Positions 15,638 to 24,233 of a stretch of DNA of 64,000 nt are shown one piece after another. The notes under the pieces were generated by a model. It worked only from the letters and a program-made list of their open reading frames with translations. It made no database searches and was not told the origin of the DNA. The position numbers were made by a program, and so were the translations under genes. This DNA comes from Treponema sp. Its GTDB lineage: Bacteria > Spirochaetota > Spirochaetia > Treponematales > Treponemataceae. Position 1 is the stretch's first letter; each line of letters starts with the position of its first letter. The DNA lies in NCBI GenBank assembly GCA_024402565.1, contig JAKSTM010000007.1, forward strand, positions 1 through 64,000. Reading direction: 5' to 3'.

Positions 15638-16776
15638 TCTTCTTTCGTAATTGAGTATGCATAAGAAATAATATTTTTTGGATCAGGATATTCCTTAACT
15701 TTTTTCATTCCATTTGCCAATGCAGTAGAGTAAGATCCAATGTTTGTGTATTTCATGTAGGAATATATTTCTTTGTAATCTGTATATGTGAATACCCAGT
15801 CTCTTACAGCCCTGGCAGCTTCTTTTGCATATCCTTTGCGCCAATGTTTTTTGTTAATATGATAACCGATTTCAGGAAGCATCTGTCCGTCTATATTTTG
15901 AATTGTTATTCCGCAGTCTCCTATAAACTCTCCTGTTTCTTTAAGCACGACAGCCCAAAGTCCGAAGCCGTATTTTTCATAATTTTCCAGATTCCAGGTA
16001 ATCCAGCCTTTTGTTCTTTCTTCATCAAAAGGGGATGGATAATGCTGCATAGTCTCGGGATCTGACATTATTTCGAAAAGTGCATCAAAATCTTCAAGGG
16101 TATAATTCCTAAGAATCAGTCTTTCTGTTTCAAGTTTTATTGCTGGCTTTTTTTCTGCAGGAGGTGTCCATGGTTTTGGTGAAAGTAAAGTAGTAATTCC
16201 GATATTTGGAAGGACGTCATAAATTGAACAGCCCATTCGATTTTCAAAATCTTCTTTAATTTTAAATACAACATCCCAGCCTTTTATGTAATCTTCCATT
16301 ATTCCGTAGCGTCTTGTAACATCTACAAATCTTTTTTCCAGAATAACAAATCCATAGTCTGTAGCTAGGGAATCACACATTTGAATAAGGCGATCATAAT
16401 CATCTGCTGTATCATATTTCATCAGGTTATTTTTGATTTCAAATTCTTCCAATGTGTTTGGTTTAAAATTGAATTCGTCTTTCATAAAAACATAAGAATG
16501 TGTCATGCAAACTCGTGCAGGTTCATCCCAGTTTTTTTTCATACAATATTTATAGCCTTCATAAACATGTTTTGGGATATTAACAATTCCTACTCTTCTT
16601 CCAATGTCATGTAATAAACCAACGACATAGGCCTTTTCTTCATTCATTCCAGGAATACAATGAGCAATATTTCTTGCTGCAAGTCCTACATTTTCTGAAT
16701 GCTTAATCCAAGGACCTGGATTCAATTTTTCTGCGATTTTTAATTCATTCAGGGCTTCTTCAACTGATGGGTACAT
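15622..16776 (-). CDS. HD-domain hydrolase fused to GNAT acetyltransferase
   Basis: 384 residues in two parts. Residues about 20-150 form an HD phosphohydrolase domain, with the metal-binding HD in VGLLHDIGRR (52-61) and H21 upstream. From about residue 208 a RimJ/RimL-type GNAT begins with the usual ETERLILRNYTLEDF. It has the acetyl-CoA loop further on (HWRKGYAKEAARA). Both halves look complete. HD-GNAT fusions are unusual; the pairing may modify and sense a nucleotide or tRNA-linked substrate, but nothing shows which. A similar GNAT tail is attached to an esterase at 46248. Confidence 0.85.
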   Translation of the reverse strand: MYPSVEEALNELKIAEKLNPGPWIKHSENVGLAARNIAHCIPGMNEEKAYVVGLLHDIGRRVGIVNIPKHVYEGYKYCMKKNWDEPARVCMTHSYVFMKDEFNFKPNTLEEFEIKNNLMKYDTADDYDRLIQMCDSLATDYGFVILEKRFVDVTRRYGIMEDYIKGWDVVFKIKEDFENRMGCSIYDVLPNIGITTLLSPKPWTPPAEKKPAIKLETERLILRNYTLEDFDALFEIMSDPETMQHYPSPFDEERTKGWITWNLENYEKYGFGLWAVVLKETGEFIGDCGITIQNIDGQMLPEIGYHINKKHWRKGYAKEAARAVRDWVFTYTDYKEIYSYMKYTNIGSYSTALANGMKKVKEYPDPKNIISYAYSITKEEWEKL

Positions 16777-16818
16777 AATCCTGTTTTATTCCTTTATTAT
16801 TATTTTCTTTTCCATTTT

Positions 16819-17679
16819 TCAGCATTCTTCTCCGTTTTTGAAGCGCATCATCATTTCGTTTGTAAGGCTCACTTTTGTTGGCTGAAGAATGATATCTTCC
16901 CGCTTTACAAAAGCCGCTTCTTTAAGTTCGTTTTCATCCATGCGGATTGTGGTGTCGCCGTCTACGTCGCAGTAAAAGCCTGTAAGAATATCATTGGCGA
17001 GTCCCCATGGCTGAGATTTATAATAGCGGATATTTTTTACTTTAAGACCTGCTTCTTCCATTACTTCGCGGGCAACAGTTTCTTCCAGAGTTTCACCAAT
17101 TTCAGTAAAGCCTGCAATAAGTGCATTGTTAGTATAACCTTTTCGATATTTTGTAAGAAGAAGTTTGTCCCCGTTTATTACGCCCACGATTACAGCAGGC
17201 ATTATGCGGGGATACATTGTATAGTCGCAGTTTTCGTCAGAACAGACCATGGCACGTTCTGTTTTTGAATGAACTGTTTTACATCCGCAGCGGCCGCAGA
17301 ACTTTGTGTCACGGTACCAGTCAGAAAGATGCTTTGCTGTCATCATCGCCATGACTTTGTACATAAAATCCATTTCTGTGTCACGGATCTGGCGGAGGTC
17401 TGTAAACTCAAAGCCCGGAATCTGAACATCAGTTTTCTGATACAGAAAATAAGATTCTTTCTCCCCTTCGACGTTGTTTATAGAAAATAGAAAAACGAGG
17501 CTGTCAGGAGAAATTCCTGAATCAGAGGCGTTCTTTACAGCCGGGAAAGTTACGCTTTCTGCTTCAAGGTGAGCTATAACTTTCCCTGAATCAAAAATCA
17601 TGACTTTATCATTTTCAGAAGGAACAACATTCTGTACGAACTGATTGTTCAATTTATATGGAAAAATATCCTGGATCAT
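16819..17679 (-). CDS. nudC: NAD+ diphosphatase, Nudix family
   Basis: 286 residues. A zinc ribbon (CGRCGCKTVH...CSDENC, about 122-148) precedes the Nudix box (GFTEIGETLEETVAREVMEE). After the box comes SQPWGLANDI, corresponding to the SQPWPFPxS signature that marks NADH pyrophosphatases. NudC-type enzymes hydrolyse NAD(H) and can remove NAD caps from RNA. It overlaps the upstream DinB-DUF3795 gene by 4 bases. Confidence 0.9.
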   Translation of the reverse strand: MIQDIFPYKLNNQFVQNVVPSENDKVMIFDSGKVIAHLEAESVTFPAVKNASDSGISPDSLVFLFSINNVEGEKESYFLYQKTDVQIPGFEFTDLRQIRDTEMDFMYKVMAMMTAKHLSDWYRDTKFCGRCGCKTVHSKTERAMVCSDENCDYTMYPRIMPAVIVGVINGDKLLLTKYRKGYTNNALIAGFTEIGETLEETVAREVMEEAGLKVKNIRYYKSQPWGLANDILTGFYCDVDGDTTIRMDENELKEAAFVKREDIILQPTKVSLTNEMMMRFKNGEEC

Positions 17680-18737
17680 TTGTTTACCTCTTCAAGAATT
17701 TCAAGGCCTTTATGTAAATCCTGCCCAAGGATTTCCTGTGTTTTTGAAAAATCATATTTTTCATGGAGTTTGTCGTGAACTTTCAGGAATGCTTTTTTTC
17801 CGTATTTTGAAACAAACAGGGCCTGGGCTTTTGCAGCATTGGCGCCGTCATTTCCATCAGCATAAAAACCTTTCTTACAGGTTTCGATTTCTGAACATTC
17901 ATAACATCCGTCAAAACCTTTTTCGCGGCAGCATTTCACGTTAGGACAAATCTTATCCGGAGAACAGGTAGCAAATGAACAGGCATTATATTCAGTGCGG
18001 CAGCCACCGCACCACTGGCTTAAGAAACAGTGATTACATGAAAAACCACAGTAAGCGACAGGATCCACACCTTTACGGGCTTCTTTGCAGAGTCTGTTCT
18101 TGATTCTCTGCATGGCTTCAACGTGCATGATCCAGTGGCGGCTGAAAGGCATTTTTATAAGGCCGGCTACATTTTTTCCGCACCAGTAATCTATGAGCCA
18201 GACAGCACTTTCTTCATGACTCACACAACCGGAATCAAAAAGCCGCTTTTTATCGTCCTCAGTAAAAGTCCGTTTCAGATCTTCAAAAGAAAGATTCTGA
18301 AGAATTTCTTCGGTAGAAAGCTTTACGGCCTTTGCGTATTCATATAATTCCTTGACATTCAGGTTTTTTGAAAACTCCATAATACCGTCACCTTCAAGTT
18401 CATTTCCTGTGGTAACAATTCTGCTGCCGGTTTTCTTAAGGAAGTTTTTCGAAAAAAGAATCTGGTCGTCACCTTTAATTAGTGAATGAGCCACAATATC
18501 TTCGATTCTGAAAATGTGCCAGATTGAATAAGCAAGAGTTTTACTGTGATAACCGTCGGCTCCTTTAAAAGGCATCTTCCAGAATGCTTCAAGAGGATAC
18601 CCGTTTACAATAGAAGTAATCTGTTCAAAAACTGATGAACGTAATTCCAGAAGGCATTTAATCCCTTCCTTAAAAGATGCTGCCTTCCCTATAAGGCTCT
18701 GCATTTCTTTATTTTGTTCTGACCATTCTTTATTCAC
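17676..18737 (-). CDS. DinB-like domain fused to Cys-rich DUF3795 domain
   Basis: 353 residues. The first 215 form a DinB-like four-helix bundle, with possible metal-binding His in HIFRIEDIVAH (about 83-93) and HWIMHVEAM. From about 222 a cysteine-rich DUF3795-type segment follows (YCGFSCNHCFLSQWCGGC and further CxxC and CC motifs), likely binding zinc or an Fe-S centre. It overlaps both neighbours by 4-8 bases, forming an MFS-DinB-nudC-HD run. Function of this fusion is not known to me. Confidence 0.75.
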   Translation of the reverse strand: MNKEWSEQNKEMQSLIGKAASFKEGIKCLLELRSSVFEQITSIVNGYPLEAFWKMPFKGADGYHSKTLAYSIWHIFRIEDIVAHSLIKGDDQILFSKNFLKKTGSRIVTTGNELEGDGIMEFSKNLNVKELYEYAKAVKLSTEEILQNLSFEDLKRTFTEDDKKRLFDSGCVSHEESAVWLIDYWCGKNVAGLIKMPFSRHWIMHVEAMQRIKNRLCKEARKGVDPVAYCGFSCNHCFLSQWCGGCRTEYNACSFATCSPDKICPNVKCCREKGFDGCYECSEIETCKKGFYADGNDGANAAKAQALFVSKYGKKAFLKVHDKLHEKYDFSKTQEILGQDLHKGLEILEEVNK

Positions 18738-19932
18738 TTTGTATTTCCTTTACAGGTTTTTTAATAGTAGCAGCATATGCACTGTTACAAAGCCCCAGAA
18801 CTGCCGACACGATGAACAGAGTTTCGATTCCAAGTTTCTGCCAGATAACGCCGCCAAAAAGTGCAATGAAAATTGTAATCATATGATTTACAGAAATACC
18901 GGTTGAAATTGTGGCACGCATTTCTTCCTTGCTGTCAGAAATATCCTGAACGTAAACGTTTGAAGCCATTGCCGCAAGAGAAATGATTGAGTCCAGAACG
19001 TAGTTTACACAGCAGACAATAAAGGCAATATTCTTCGGGAAAATATGATGTGCGAATCCGTAGAAGAAACAGACAATTACAAGAATCAATGTGTCGCCGA
19101 TCATTACCGGCTTATATCCAAGCTTATCAACAATTTTTCCAACAACCGGCGAAATGAAGAAACATGAAATTGCGGAAACTGCGAACAGAAGACTGATAAC
19201 GGAAGCATTTGCGCCGTAGAACAGAATCAGAACATAAGGACCAAAAGTAAAGAATACCTGTTTACGGGCTCCATAAAAAATTTCAAGCATGTAGTATTTT
19301 GTGAACTTTTTTTTGAAATAGAATCTGCTCTTTGTTTTATCTGTTTCACTTTTTCCGGAAAGCTGCATTGCAAACATAAATGCAATTGCCATGAATACAG
19401 TGGAAGCCATGAAGAAAGGCTTGAACATTTTGCCTGCAGAAAACAGAGCAAAAATCACGATTACCACCACATAGCCCAGAAGATTACCGGCCTGGTAAAT
19501 TGCATTCTGATATCCAAGTGCCTGACCGCCAAGGCCGTCTTTTGAATATTCCAAAGAAAGAGTATTTTTCATTCCAAGCTGGATATGTTCACCTGCTGAA
19601 TAAAGGAAGATCGAAAAAATCACAAGGGCTTTATATGGCGGCAAAAAAGCAAGAAGCCCCATTCCCACAATCATTATAGCGCCGCCCATTTTGTACATTT
19701 TTTCGGCGGAGAATTTATAGAAAATGGCCAGAATGAAAATAAGCATGAAGCCCGGAAGCTCGCGGAAAAACTCTGTTGCTCCGCGGTCAAATTCTTTCAT
19801 TCCAACTACTTCTGCAAGGTAATTGTCTACAATTCCTTTATGAAGCCCGTACCCAATGGCCATCATCGATATAGAAAGAAAAAGACTTTTCCACTTTGTG
19901 TTTTCATTAAAAACTGCTGAAATCTTATTCAT
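18730..19932 (-). CDS. MFS transporter
   Basis: 400 residues with about 12 hydrophobic segments in the arrangement of the major facilitator superfamily, and a basic loop between the two halves (GKSETDKTKSRFYFKKK). No family-defining substrate motif is visible. It overlaps the following gene by 8 bases and is the first gene of the leftward unit reaching nudC. The substrate is unknown. Confidence 0.85.
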   Translation of the reverse strand: MNKISAVFNENTKWKSLFLSISMMAIGYGLHKGIVDNYLAEVVGMKEFDRGATEFFRELPGFMLIFILAIFYKFSAEKMYKMGGAIMIVGMGLLAFLPPYKALVIFSIFLYSAGEHIQLGMKNTLSLEYSKDGLGGQALGYQNAIYQAGNLLGYVVVIVIFALFSAGKMFKPFFMASTVFMAIAFMFAMQLSGKSETDKTKSRFYFKKKFTKYYMLEIFYGARKQVFFTFGPYVLILFYGANASVISLLFAVSAISCFFISPVVGKIVDKLGYKPVMIGDTLILVIVCFFYGFAHHIFPKNIAFIVCCVNYVLDSIISLAAMASNVYVQDISDSKEEMRATISTGISVNHMITIFIALFGGVIWQKLGIETLFIVSAVLGLCNSAYAATIKKPVKEIQSE

Positions 19933-20066
19933 TTGTCATTCCTAAATGTATGTATTATAAAGCCTGAAAACATATTATTTTATTTATTGTACATAATCTT
20001 TTGTTAATAATCTTCCACTTTCTTCCATATCATTTATAATTAAGAAAAATTATTCCGGAGCATTCT

Positions 20067-20646
20067 ATGAAAGTTTTATTGATTAACGGCAGCCCGCGCC
20101 ATAACAGCAACACCCTTCTTGCCTTAAGTGAAATGGTAAATGTTTTTTCAGAAGAAGGAATCGAAACAGAAATCATAAATATCGGGACAAAAGCAATTCA
20201 AGGCTGTATTGCCTGTGAAAAATGCCGCGAAATAAATAAATGCTTCTGTACAGGCTCTTATGCAGCGCCTTTTTTACAGCACTCATTTTGACAAAACCAT
20301 GAAAGTTGGAGCTGCCTTTGTCTGTGCCCGTCGTAGCGGTGCTACTTCAAGTTTTGACGTTCTGAATAAATTCTTTACAAACTGCGGAATGCCTGTTGTT
20401 TCAAGTCAGTACTGGAATAACAGCCACGGCTGGGACGCAGGCGAAGCGGCAAAAGATGCAGAAGGAATGCAGACTGCAAGAACTCTTGCCCGAAACGCAA
20501 GCTTCCTTATAAAAGCTATCAATGATGCAAAAGAAAAATACGGTCCTCCTCAAATGCCGAAAGACCGTGTATGGACAAAATTTTTTCAGAGATTAGAATT
20601 TTCACATTCCAGCCGCCATTCAGGTGCTTCTGGAAGTTCCTGCTGA
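20067..20646 (+). pseudogene. NADPH-dependent FMN reductase, internally deleted
   Basis: The start (MKVLLINGSPRHNSNTLL) and the cysteine pair (CIACEKC) are those of a flavodoxin-like FMN reductase. After CREINKC the frame breaks. The family resumes in another frame at about 20257 with RLFYSTHFDKTMKVGAAFV and SSQYWNNSHGW. About 45 residues are missing between the two parts. The 3' end (RVWTKFF) runs into unrelated sequence shared with the rsgA remnant on the other strand. Confidence 0.85.
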
Positions 20647-21414
20647 ATTTGGCAATCTGAATCATTTTTTCTTTGCCCCATTCATTTTCCGTATGGAGTT
20701 GCTGAAACATTTGCCAGCGTTCCTGAGTTAATGTTCCGTCTTCAAGAGCGGCAAGAACTGCACAGCCCGGTTCATTTGTATGAGAACAATCGTTAAATTT
20801 GCACTGGCAGAATAAATCGGTAATATGGAACTGACTTTCATAAGTTCGCCACCGTTCAGAGTATTCAGGAAAGTGGATTTTCCAACCCCGGAAGAACCAA
20901 CAATTGCAATAGATTTATTTTCCTGAAGATACGGCTGCAGATTTTCTATACTAAAACCAGTTACCGAACTGATTGCAAATACATCAGCTTTATCACAAAC
21001 AGCTTTTGTAATTTCAACCTTAAGATCAACGTCATCACACAAATCAGCTTTTGAAAGGATTACTACAGGCTTTGCACCAGTTTGCAATGTGATAGAAACA
21101 TAACGGGCAATTCTGTTTTCGCTGTAATCCTGATTCAAGGATGTGACAATGAACACATAATCATAGTTGGCAACAATAGTTTCTTCAATCAGATTTTTAA
21201 CATACCCTTCCGCATGTCCATTTCTGTTAGGTCGTTTAAAAACAGTGGTACGGCGAAGCACTTCATTTATTAAAGCATCTCCATATTCGTTAGTGATTAC
21301 AGAAACATAATCGCCAACAACAGGAGGCTCCAATCTCAGATTGTAAAATTTTCCTTTAAGTTTTCCTTTGATTTCTGAGACAGGCTCAAGAATGAGAGAA
21401 TTCAATTGGTTCAT
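20519..21414 (-). pseudogene. rsgA: Ribosome small-subunit GTPase RsgA, internally deleted
   Basis: Circularly permuted GTPase remnant. The start (with an AGGAGG box), the G4 motif LSKADL and the G1 loop GSSGVGKSTFLN are intact up to LMKVSS. The sequence then shifts frame to ITDLFCQCKFNDCSHTNEPGCAV, which is the zinc-binding end of the family. Missing are the switch region with the RHTTTH-type motif, the G3 motif and the first zinc cysteine, about 60 residues. The recognisable C-terminus ends near 20620, inside the convergent FMN reductase remnant. An intact rsgA may exist elsewhere. Confidence 0.85.
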
Positions 21415-21546
21415 AAACTAATCCTCCTAAGATAGTTTCTTAAAGGATAATATCAATGCAAAACTAACTTTTATTACATCCAGAACCACTTTAAATATAG
21501 CCTGCCAAGATAAGCCTTTTTAACAATTCCCCGTTATCTTATAACC

Positions 21547-21999
21547 ATGAACAGAATCGAAAACAAACCGATGCCCGGTGACGTACTTTCCGTAAACCGA
21601 GGTATTTACAAGCATTACGGCGTTTACGTTGGTAATGACACTGTGGTTCATTTTTCAGGAGGAGAAGGATTTGAGCTTTCTGCAAAGCGTGCCTGCATCA
21701 GAAAGACAAGTCTCGAAAACTTCCGCAAGAATGATGAAATCCAGATTGAAACACGCTGTTGTGAATCTTACAGCCGTAAGGAAACAGTAATGCGTGCGTT
21801 AGCTGCGGTTGGAACAGAAAAGGGAAAATATGCACTACCCTGGAACAACTGCGAACATTTTGCAAACTGGTGCCGTTACGGAGAAAAACGTTCTTCACAG
21901 GTAGAACAATTTGTAAATAAAGTTGGAGGATTGGGACTTCTTGCAGCCGGAGTCTTACTTGTTGGCTGTCTTAAAGATGAACTGGAGGATTTAATATGA
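21547..21999 (+). CDS. LRAT-domain (NlpC/P60-like fold) protein
   Basis: 150 residues. The lecithin-retinol-acyltransferase-like papain fold shows a first histidine in KHYGVYVG (22-29) and the catalytic cysteine in NNCEHFANWC (about 100-109), with a hydrophobic C-terminal segment (LGLLAAGVLLVG) that could anchor it. Bacterial members are mostly uncharacterised acyltransferases or thiol hydrolases, and some are viral-like. It is the first of four genes, overlapping the second by 4 bases, at the edge of the accessory island. Confidence 0.82.
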   Translation: MNRIENKPMPGDVLSVNRGIYKHYGVYVGNDTVVHFSGGEGFELSAKRACIRKTSLENFRKNDEIQIETRCCESYSRKETVMRALAAVGTEKGKYALPWNNCEHFANWCRYGEKRSSQVEQFVNKVGGLGLLAAGVLLVGCLKDELEDLI

Positions 22000-22436
22000 T
22001 GAATAACTCACTTTGTATTGCACTTCTTTTGAATGCATTAATTATGCTTGCTCTTCTTATCCTTTATTTTAAGGATCCGGACTTTTTCTATTCGAAAATG
22101 TATTTACGCATTCATAAACTTAAATTTATATTCCGAACCAGTTTTGGAAAATCTGGAAAAGAATATAAAGAAAAATATCGTCTGTTATCTACCGCTGTTC
22201 GGGATTGCGAATACACAGTTTGTAGATATGTTAATAAGGAAAATCTTTCAACTCTTTCTGAAGATGAGACTCTACATAATCTTTTAAAGCATTACAAGGA
22301 ACTCTTGTATATTCAATCGCTTCCCGAGGAAGAAGTCACCATTGAAAAAATCAGAAATGAATGGAGTGAAATAGAAAATTTATATTTTCCAGATATGGAT
22401 CCTTATTACCAGGAAGATTTTGAAGAACTGGCATAA
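21996..22436 (+). CDS. Hypothetical membrane-anchored protein
   Basis: 146 residues. One N-terminal transmembrane segment (about 5-24, LCIALLLNALIMLALLIL) precedes a basic then acidic cytoplasmic part with a negatively charged C-terminus. No family recognised. It is translationally coupled to the LRAT gene (4-base overlap), so the two products probably work together at the membrane. Confidence 0.7.
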   Translation: MMNNSLCIALLLNALIMLALLILYFKDPDFFYSKMYLRIHKLKFIFRTSFGKSGKEYKEKYRLLSTAVRDCEYTVCRYVNKENLSTLSEDETLHNLLKHYKELLYIQSLPEEEVTIEKIRNEWSEIENLYFPDMDPYYQEDFEELA

Positions 22437-22506
22437 AAATATTTCAGGAAAGTACCTGGTCGGGGAAGAATCCTGAAATTCAGAATAAACAAAAGGAGAT
22501 ATGCTT

Positions 22507-23166
22507 ATGGCTATCAGTGAAAAGAAACTTAAGGAAATCCGCAAAGGATTTGATAAGAGCAACAGACTTGTTATGAATCTTTACAGAAGAAATGGAGATA
22601 CATCCCTTCTGGAAATGCTTTATCTTAATTCAGAAGATGCTCAGGAAGTGGCAGATGAATTTGACATTCCACTGGATATTGCAGAAAAACTTGTTGAGCG
22701 TGATAAGGCAATTAAAGAAAATCCTTTGGAAGCAATGTCTGAAACTTCCGGAAAGCTTTTTGCAGGCATTTCTGCAATCTTAGGAAAACCTGAAAAATCA
22801 GAGCTGTATGATAAGGCTTTTGAATTTGTTGCTTCAAGCGGTAATGAAGAACCAGAAGCTTTGGCAGAGGCTCTTGAAATTACTGTTGAACAGGCATCTT
22901 TGCTGATTGAAGAAATGCGTTTGCACGGTGACATTGCAAGCGAGGATGATGGTGAAGAAGAATCTGAAGAAACATCAAATGATGAATCAGAAGATTTTGA
23001 TGACGACTCTGATGAAGATTCTGACCCAGACTTATCAGATTTCCCAGAAAAAGTTATTGAGGCACTTTCTTTCGTTGGAGATGTGATTCAGGACACCTCA
23101 GAAAAAATCTGCGATATCCTTGATGAATCCGTAGAAAAATTTCAGGAGCACGACTTTGATTTTTAG
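22507..23166 (+). CDS. Acidic protein with FtsK-gamma-like winged-helix segment
   Basis: 219 residues from an ATG with AGGAG 8 bases upstream. About residues 95-145 (YDKAFEFVASSG...EQASLLIEEMRLHGDI) resemble the gamma winged helix of FtsK, which reads DNA in that family. Next comes an extremely acidic stretch (about 145-180, mostly Asp, Glu and Ser), then an amphipathic C-terminus. The acidic part could mimic DNA or bind a basic partner. No known family for the whole protein; the FtsK-gamma resemblance is my own pattern call. Confidence 0.55.
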   Translation: MAISEKKLKEIRKGFDKSNRLVMNLYRRNGDTSLLEMLYLNSEDAQEVADEFDIPLDIAEKLVERDKAIKENPLEAMSETSGKLFAGISAILGKPEKSELYDKAFEFVASSGNEEPEALAEALEITVEQASLLIEEMRLHGDIASEDDGEEESEETSNDESEDFDDDSDEDSDPDLSDFPEKVIEALSFVGDVIQDTSEKICDILDESVEKFQEHDFDF

Positions 23167-23389
23167 AAAAGAATCTGTAGAGGCAACTTTTTCCCTCGAT
23201 GAAAAAACAGATTTACGCTGCATTGCAAAGAACATCGATGAAACTAAGAAAATGGCGGAAGAATATTCTGGCAAGAAGTTAGTTCTAACTGGCTGGAAAA
23301 TTGTTTTGGGACAAAAAGATAGAGGAACTATTCTTATAGTAAATAAACCTTTTTTTGCCCCCAAAAAAAAGTCGAGTAGTTGTTCATAA
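23156..23389 (+). CDS. Small hypothetical protein, TTG start
   Basis: 77 residues. The start is TTG, overlapping the end of the previous gene, with AGGAG 7 bases before it. Together these indicate coupled translation. Three predicted strands and one helix are followed by a Lys/Ser/Cys-rich tail (PKKKSSSCS). No family recognised. A strong terminator follows 16 bases after its stop, so it ends the four-gene LRAT operon. Confidence 0.6.
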   Translation: MIFRKESVEATFSLDEKTDLRCIAKNIDETKKMAEEYSGKKLVLTGWKIVLGQKDRGTILIVNKPFFAPKKKSSSCS

Positions 23390-23404
23390 GCAGAAAAACT
23401 AACA

Positions 23405-23445
23405 AAAAGCCCAAGGTGAAAAATACACCTTGGGCTAGCTTTTTC
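23405..23445. terminator. Bidirectional rho-independent terminator
   Basis: A perfect 10-bp stem (GCCCAAGGTG 23409-23418 with complement 23426-23435) encloses a 7-base loop, with A-run before and T-run after. It separates the rightward LRAT operon from the convergent leftward HerA operon. Confidence 0.9.
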
Positions 23446-23456
23446 TAGAAGAATTT

Positions 23457-24023
23457 TTATTGTCTTCCACCAATCGGTTCAAAATGAAAATGCACCAGAG
23501 CTTCGTTTACTTCATCTATAGTATATGGACCGGTTTTGAAACAGAATTCAAAAATCACATCCTGCTTAAAACCACAAAGAGTCTGACCAGCACATGAAAG
23601 CAAATCCGTTGCTTCGTCATAATTCAGTTTTAGTGCAAGAGCAAGTGCAACAATAGATTCCTTTTTAGGAGTTTTTGTCTTGCCGCTAATAATTTTTGAA
23701 AAACAATCTGGCGTCATTCCGGCAGCATTATAAACCTGCGGATGAGTCATATTCTTCTCATTGATATAATAAAACAGACGGGAAATGAAATCCTCAGAAC
23801 TTGGAGTTTTAAGTTTCTTTTCTATATTCTTGAACCCAGGATGACTTAACGGACTTATTCCGCAAGACTTCGGGCCAAACGATTTTTTTCCAGTTATAGC
23901 ACGTGCAAAATCAACCAACGGATTTTTCTGAGAAAAAAGATTCTGTCGTTCAGACGCTGAAGCATCTGAATCATCGTAATTTTCATCAATATAGGCTTCG
24001 AGTTTTTTAATGTCTATACTCAT
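23457..24023 (-). CDS. Helix-turn-helix protein, last gene of the HerA operon
   Basis: 188 residues from the ATG at 24023, which has AGGAA 7 bases upstream. A lipid- or Cys-free N-terminal region is followed by a Cro/C1-like helix-turn-helix (about 100-150, VYNAAGMTPDCFSKIISGKT then TPKKESIVALALALKLN). A C-terminal extension follows. Similar proteins accompany serine kinase or macrodomain cassettes in gut bacteria and may be regulators. It lies 25 bases after the zinc-ribbon gene. Confidence 0.7.
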   Translation of the reverse strand: MSIDIKKLEAYIDENYDDSDASASERQNLFSQKNPLVDFARAITGKKSFGPKSCGISPLSHPGFKNIEKKLKTPSSEDFISRLFYYINEKNMTHPQVYNAAGMTPDCFSKIISGKTKTPKKESIVALALALKLNYDEATDLLSCAGQTLCGFKQDVIFEFCFKTGPYTIDEVNEALVHFHFEPIGGRQ

Positions 24024-24048
24024 ACGAATATTCCTCATAATTAAGAAA

Positions 24049-24216
24049 TTAATTCACAGTTGGCGAAACGCATTTTGTACTACCGCATTTCGAACATTTT
24101 ACAGGAAAAGAAAAAAGTTTTTTCTTAGCAGTAAATTTTTCACCACAATTGTGGCAGATGTAAAGAATGGATGTTCCTGGTCGTGGAGGAACTACAGAAT
24201 TGGATATTGGGAGCAT
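24049..24216 (-). CDS. Small zinc-ribbon protein
   Basis: 55 residues, with an AGGAGG box 9 bases upstream of the ATG. It has two CxxC knuckles (C21-x2-C24 and C41-x2-C44) separated by a basic stretch (KFTAKKKLFSFPVKC), the layout of a rubredoxin-type zinc ribbon. It fills the gap between the 284-residue hybrid-barrel gene (17 bases away) and the helix-turn-helix gene, so it is part of the same transcript. It probably binds nucleic acid or a protein partner. Confidence 0.75.
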   Translation of the reverse strand: MLPISNSVVPPRPGTSILYICHNCGEKFTAKKKLFSFPVKCSKCGSTKCVSPTVN

Positions 24217-24233
24217 GAATAAACACCTCCTAT

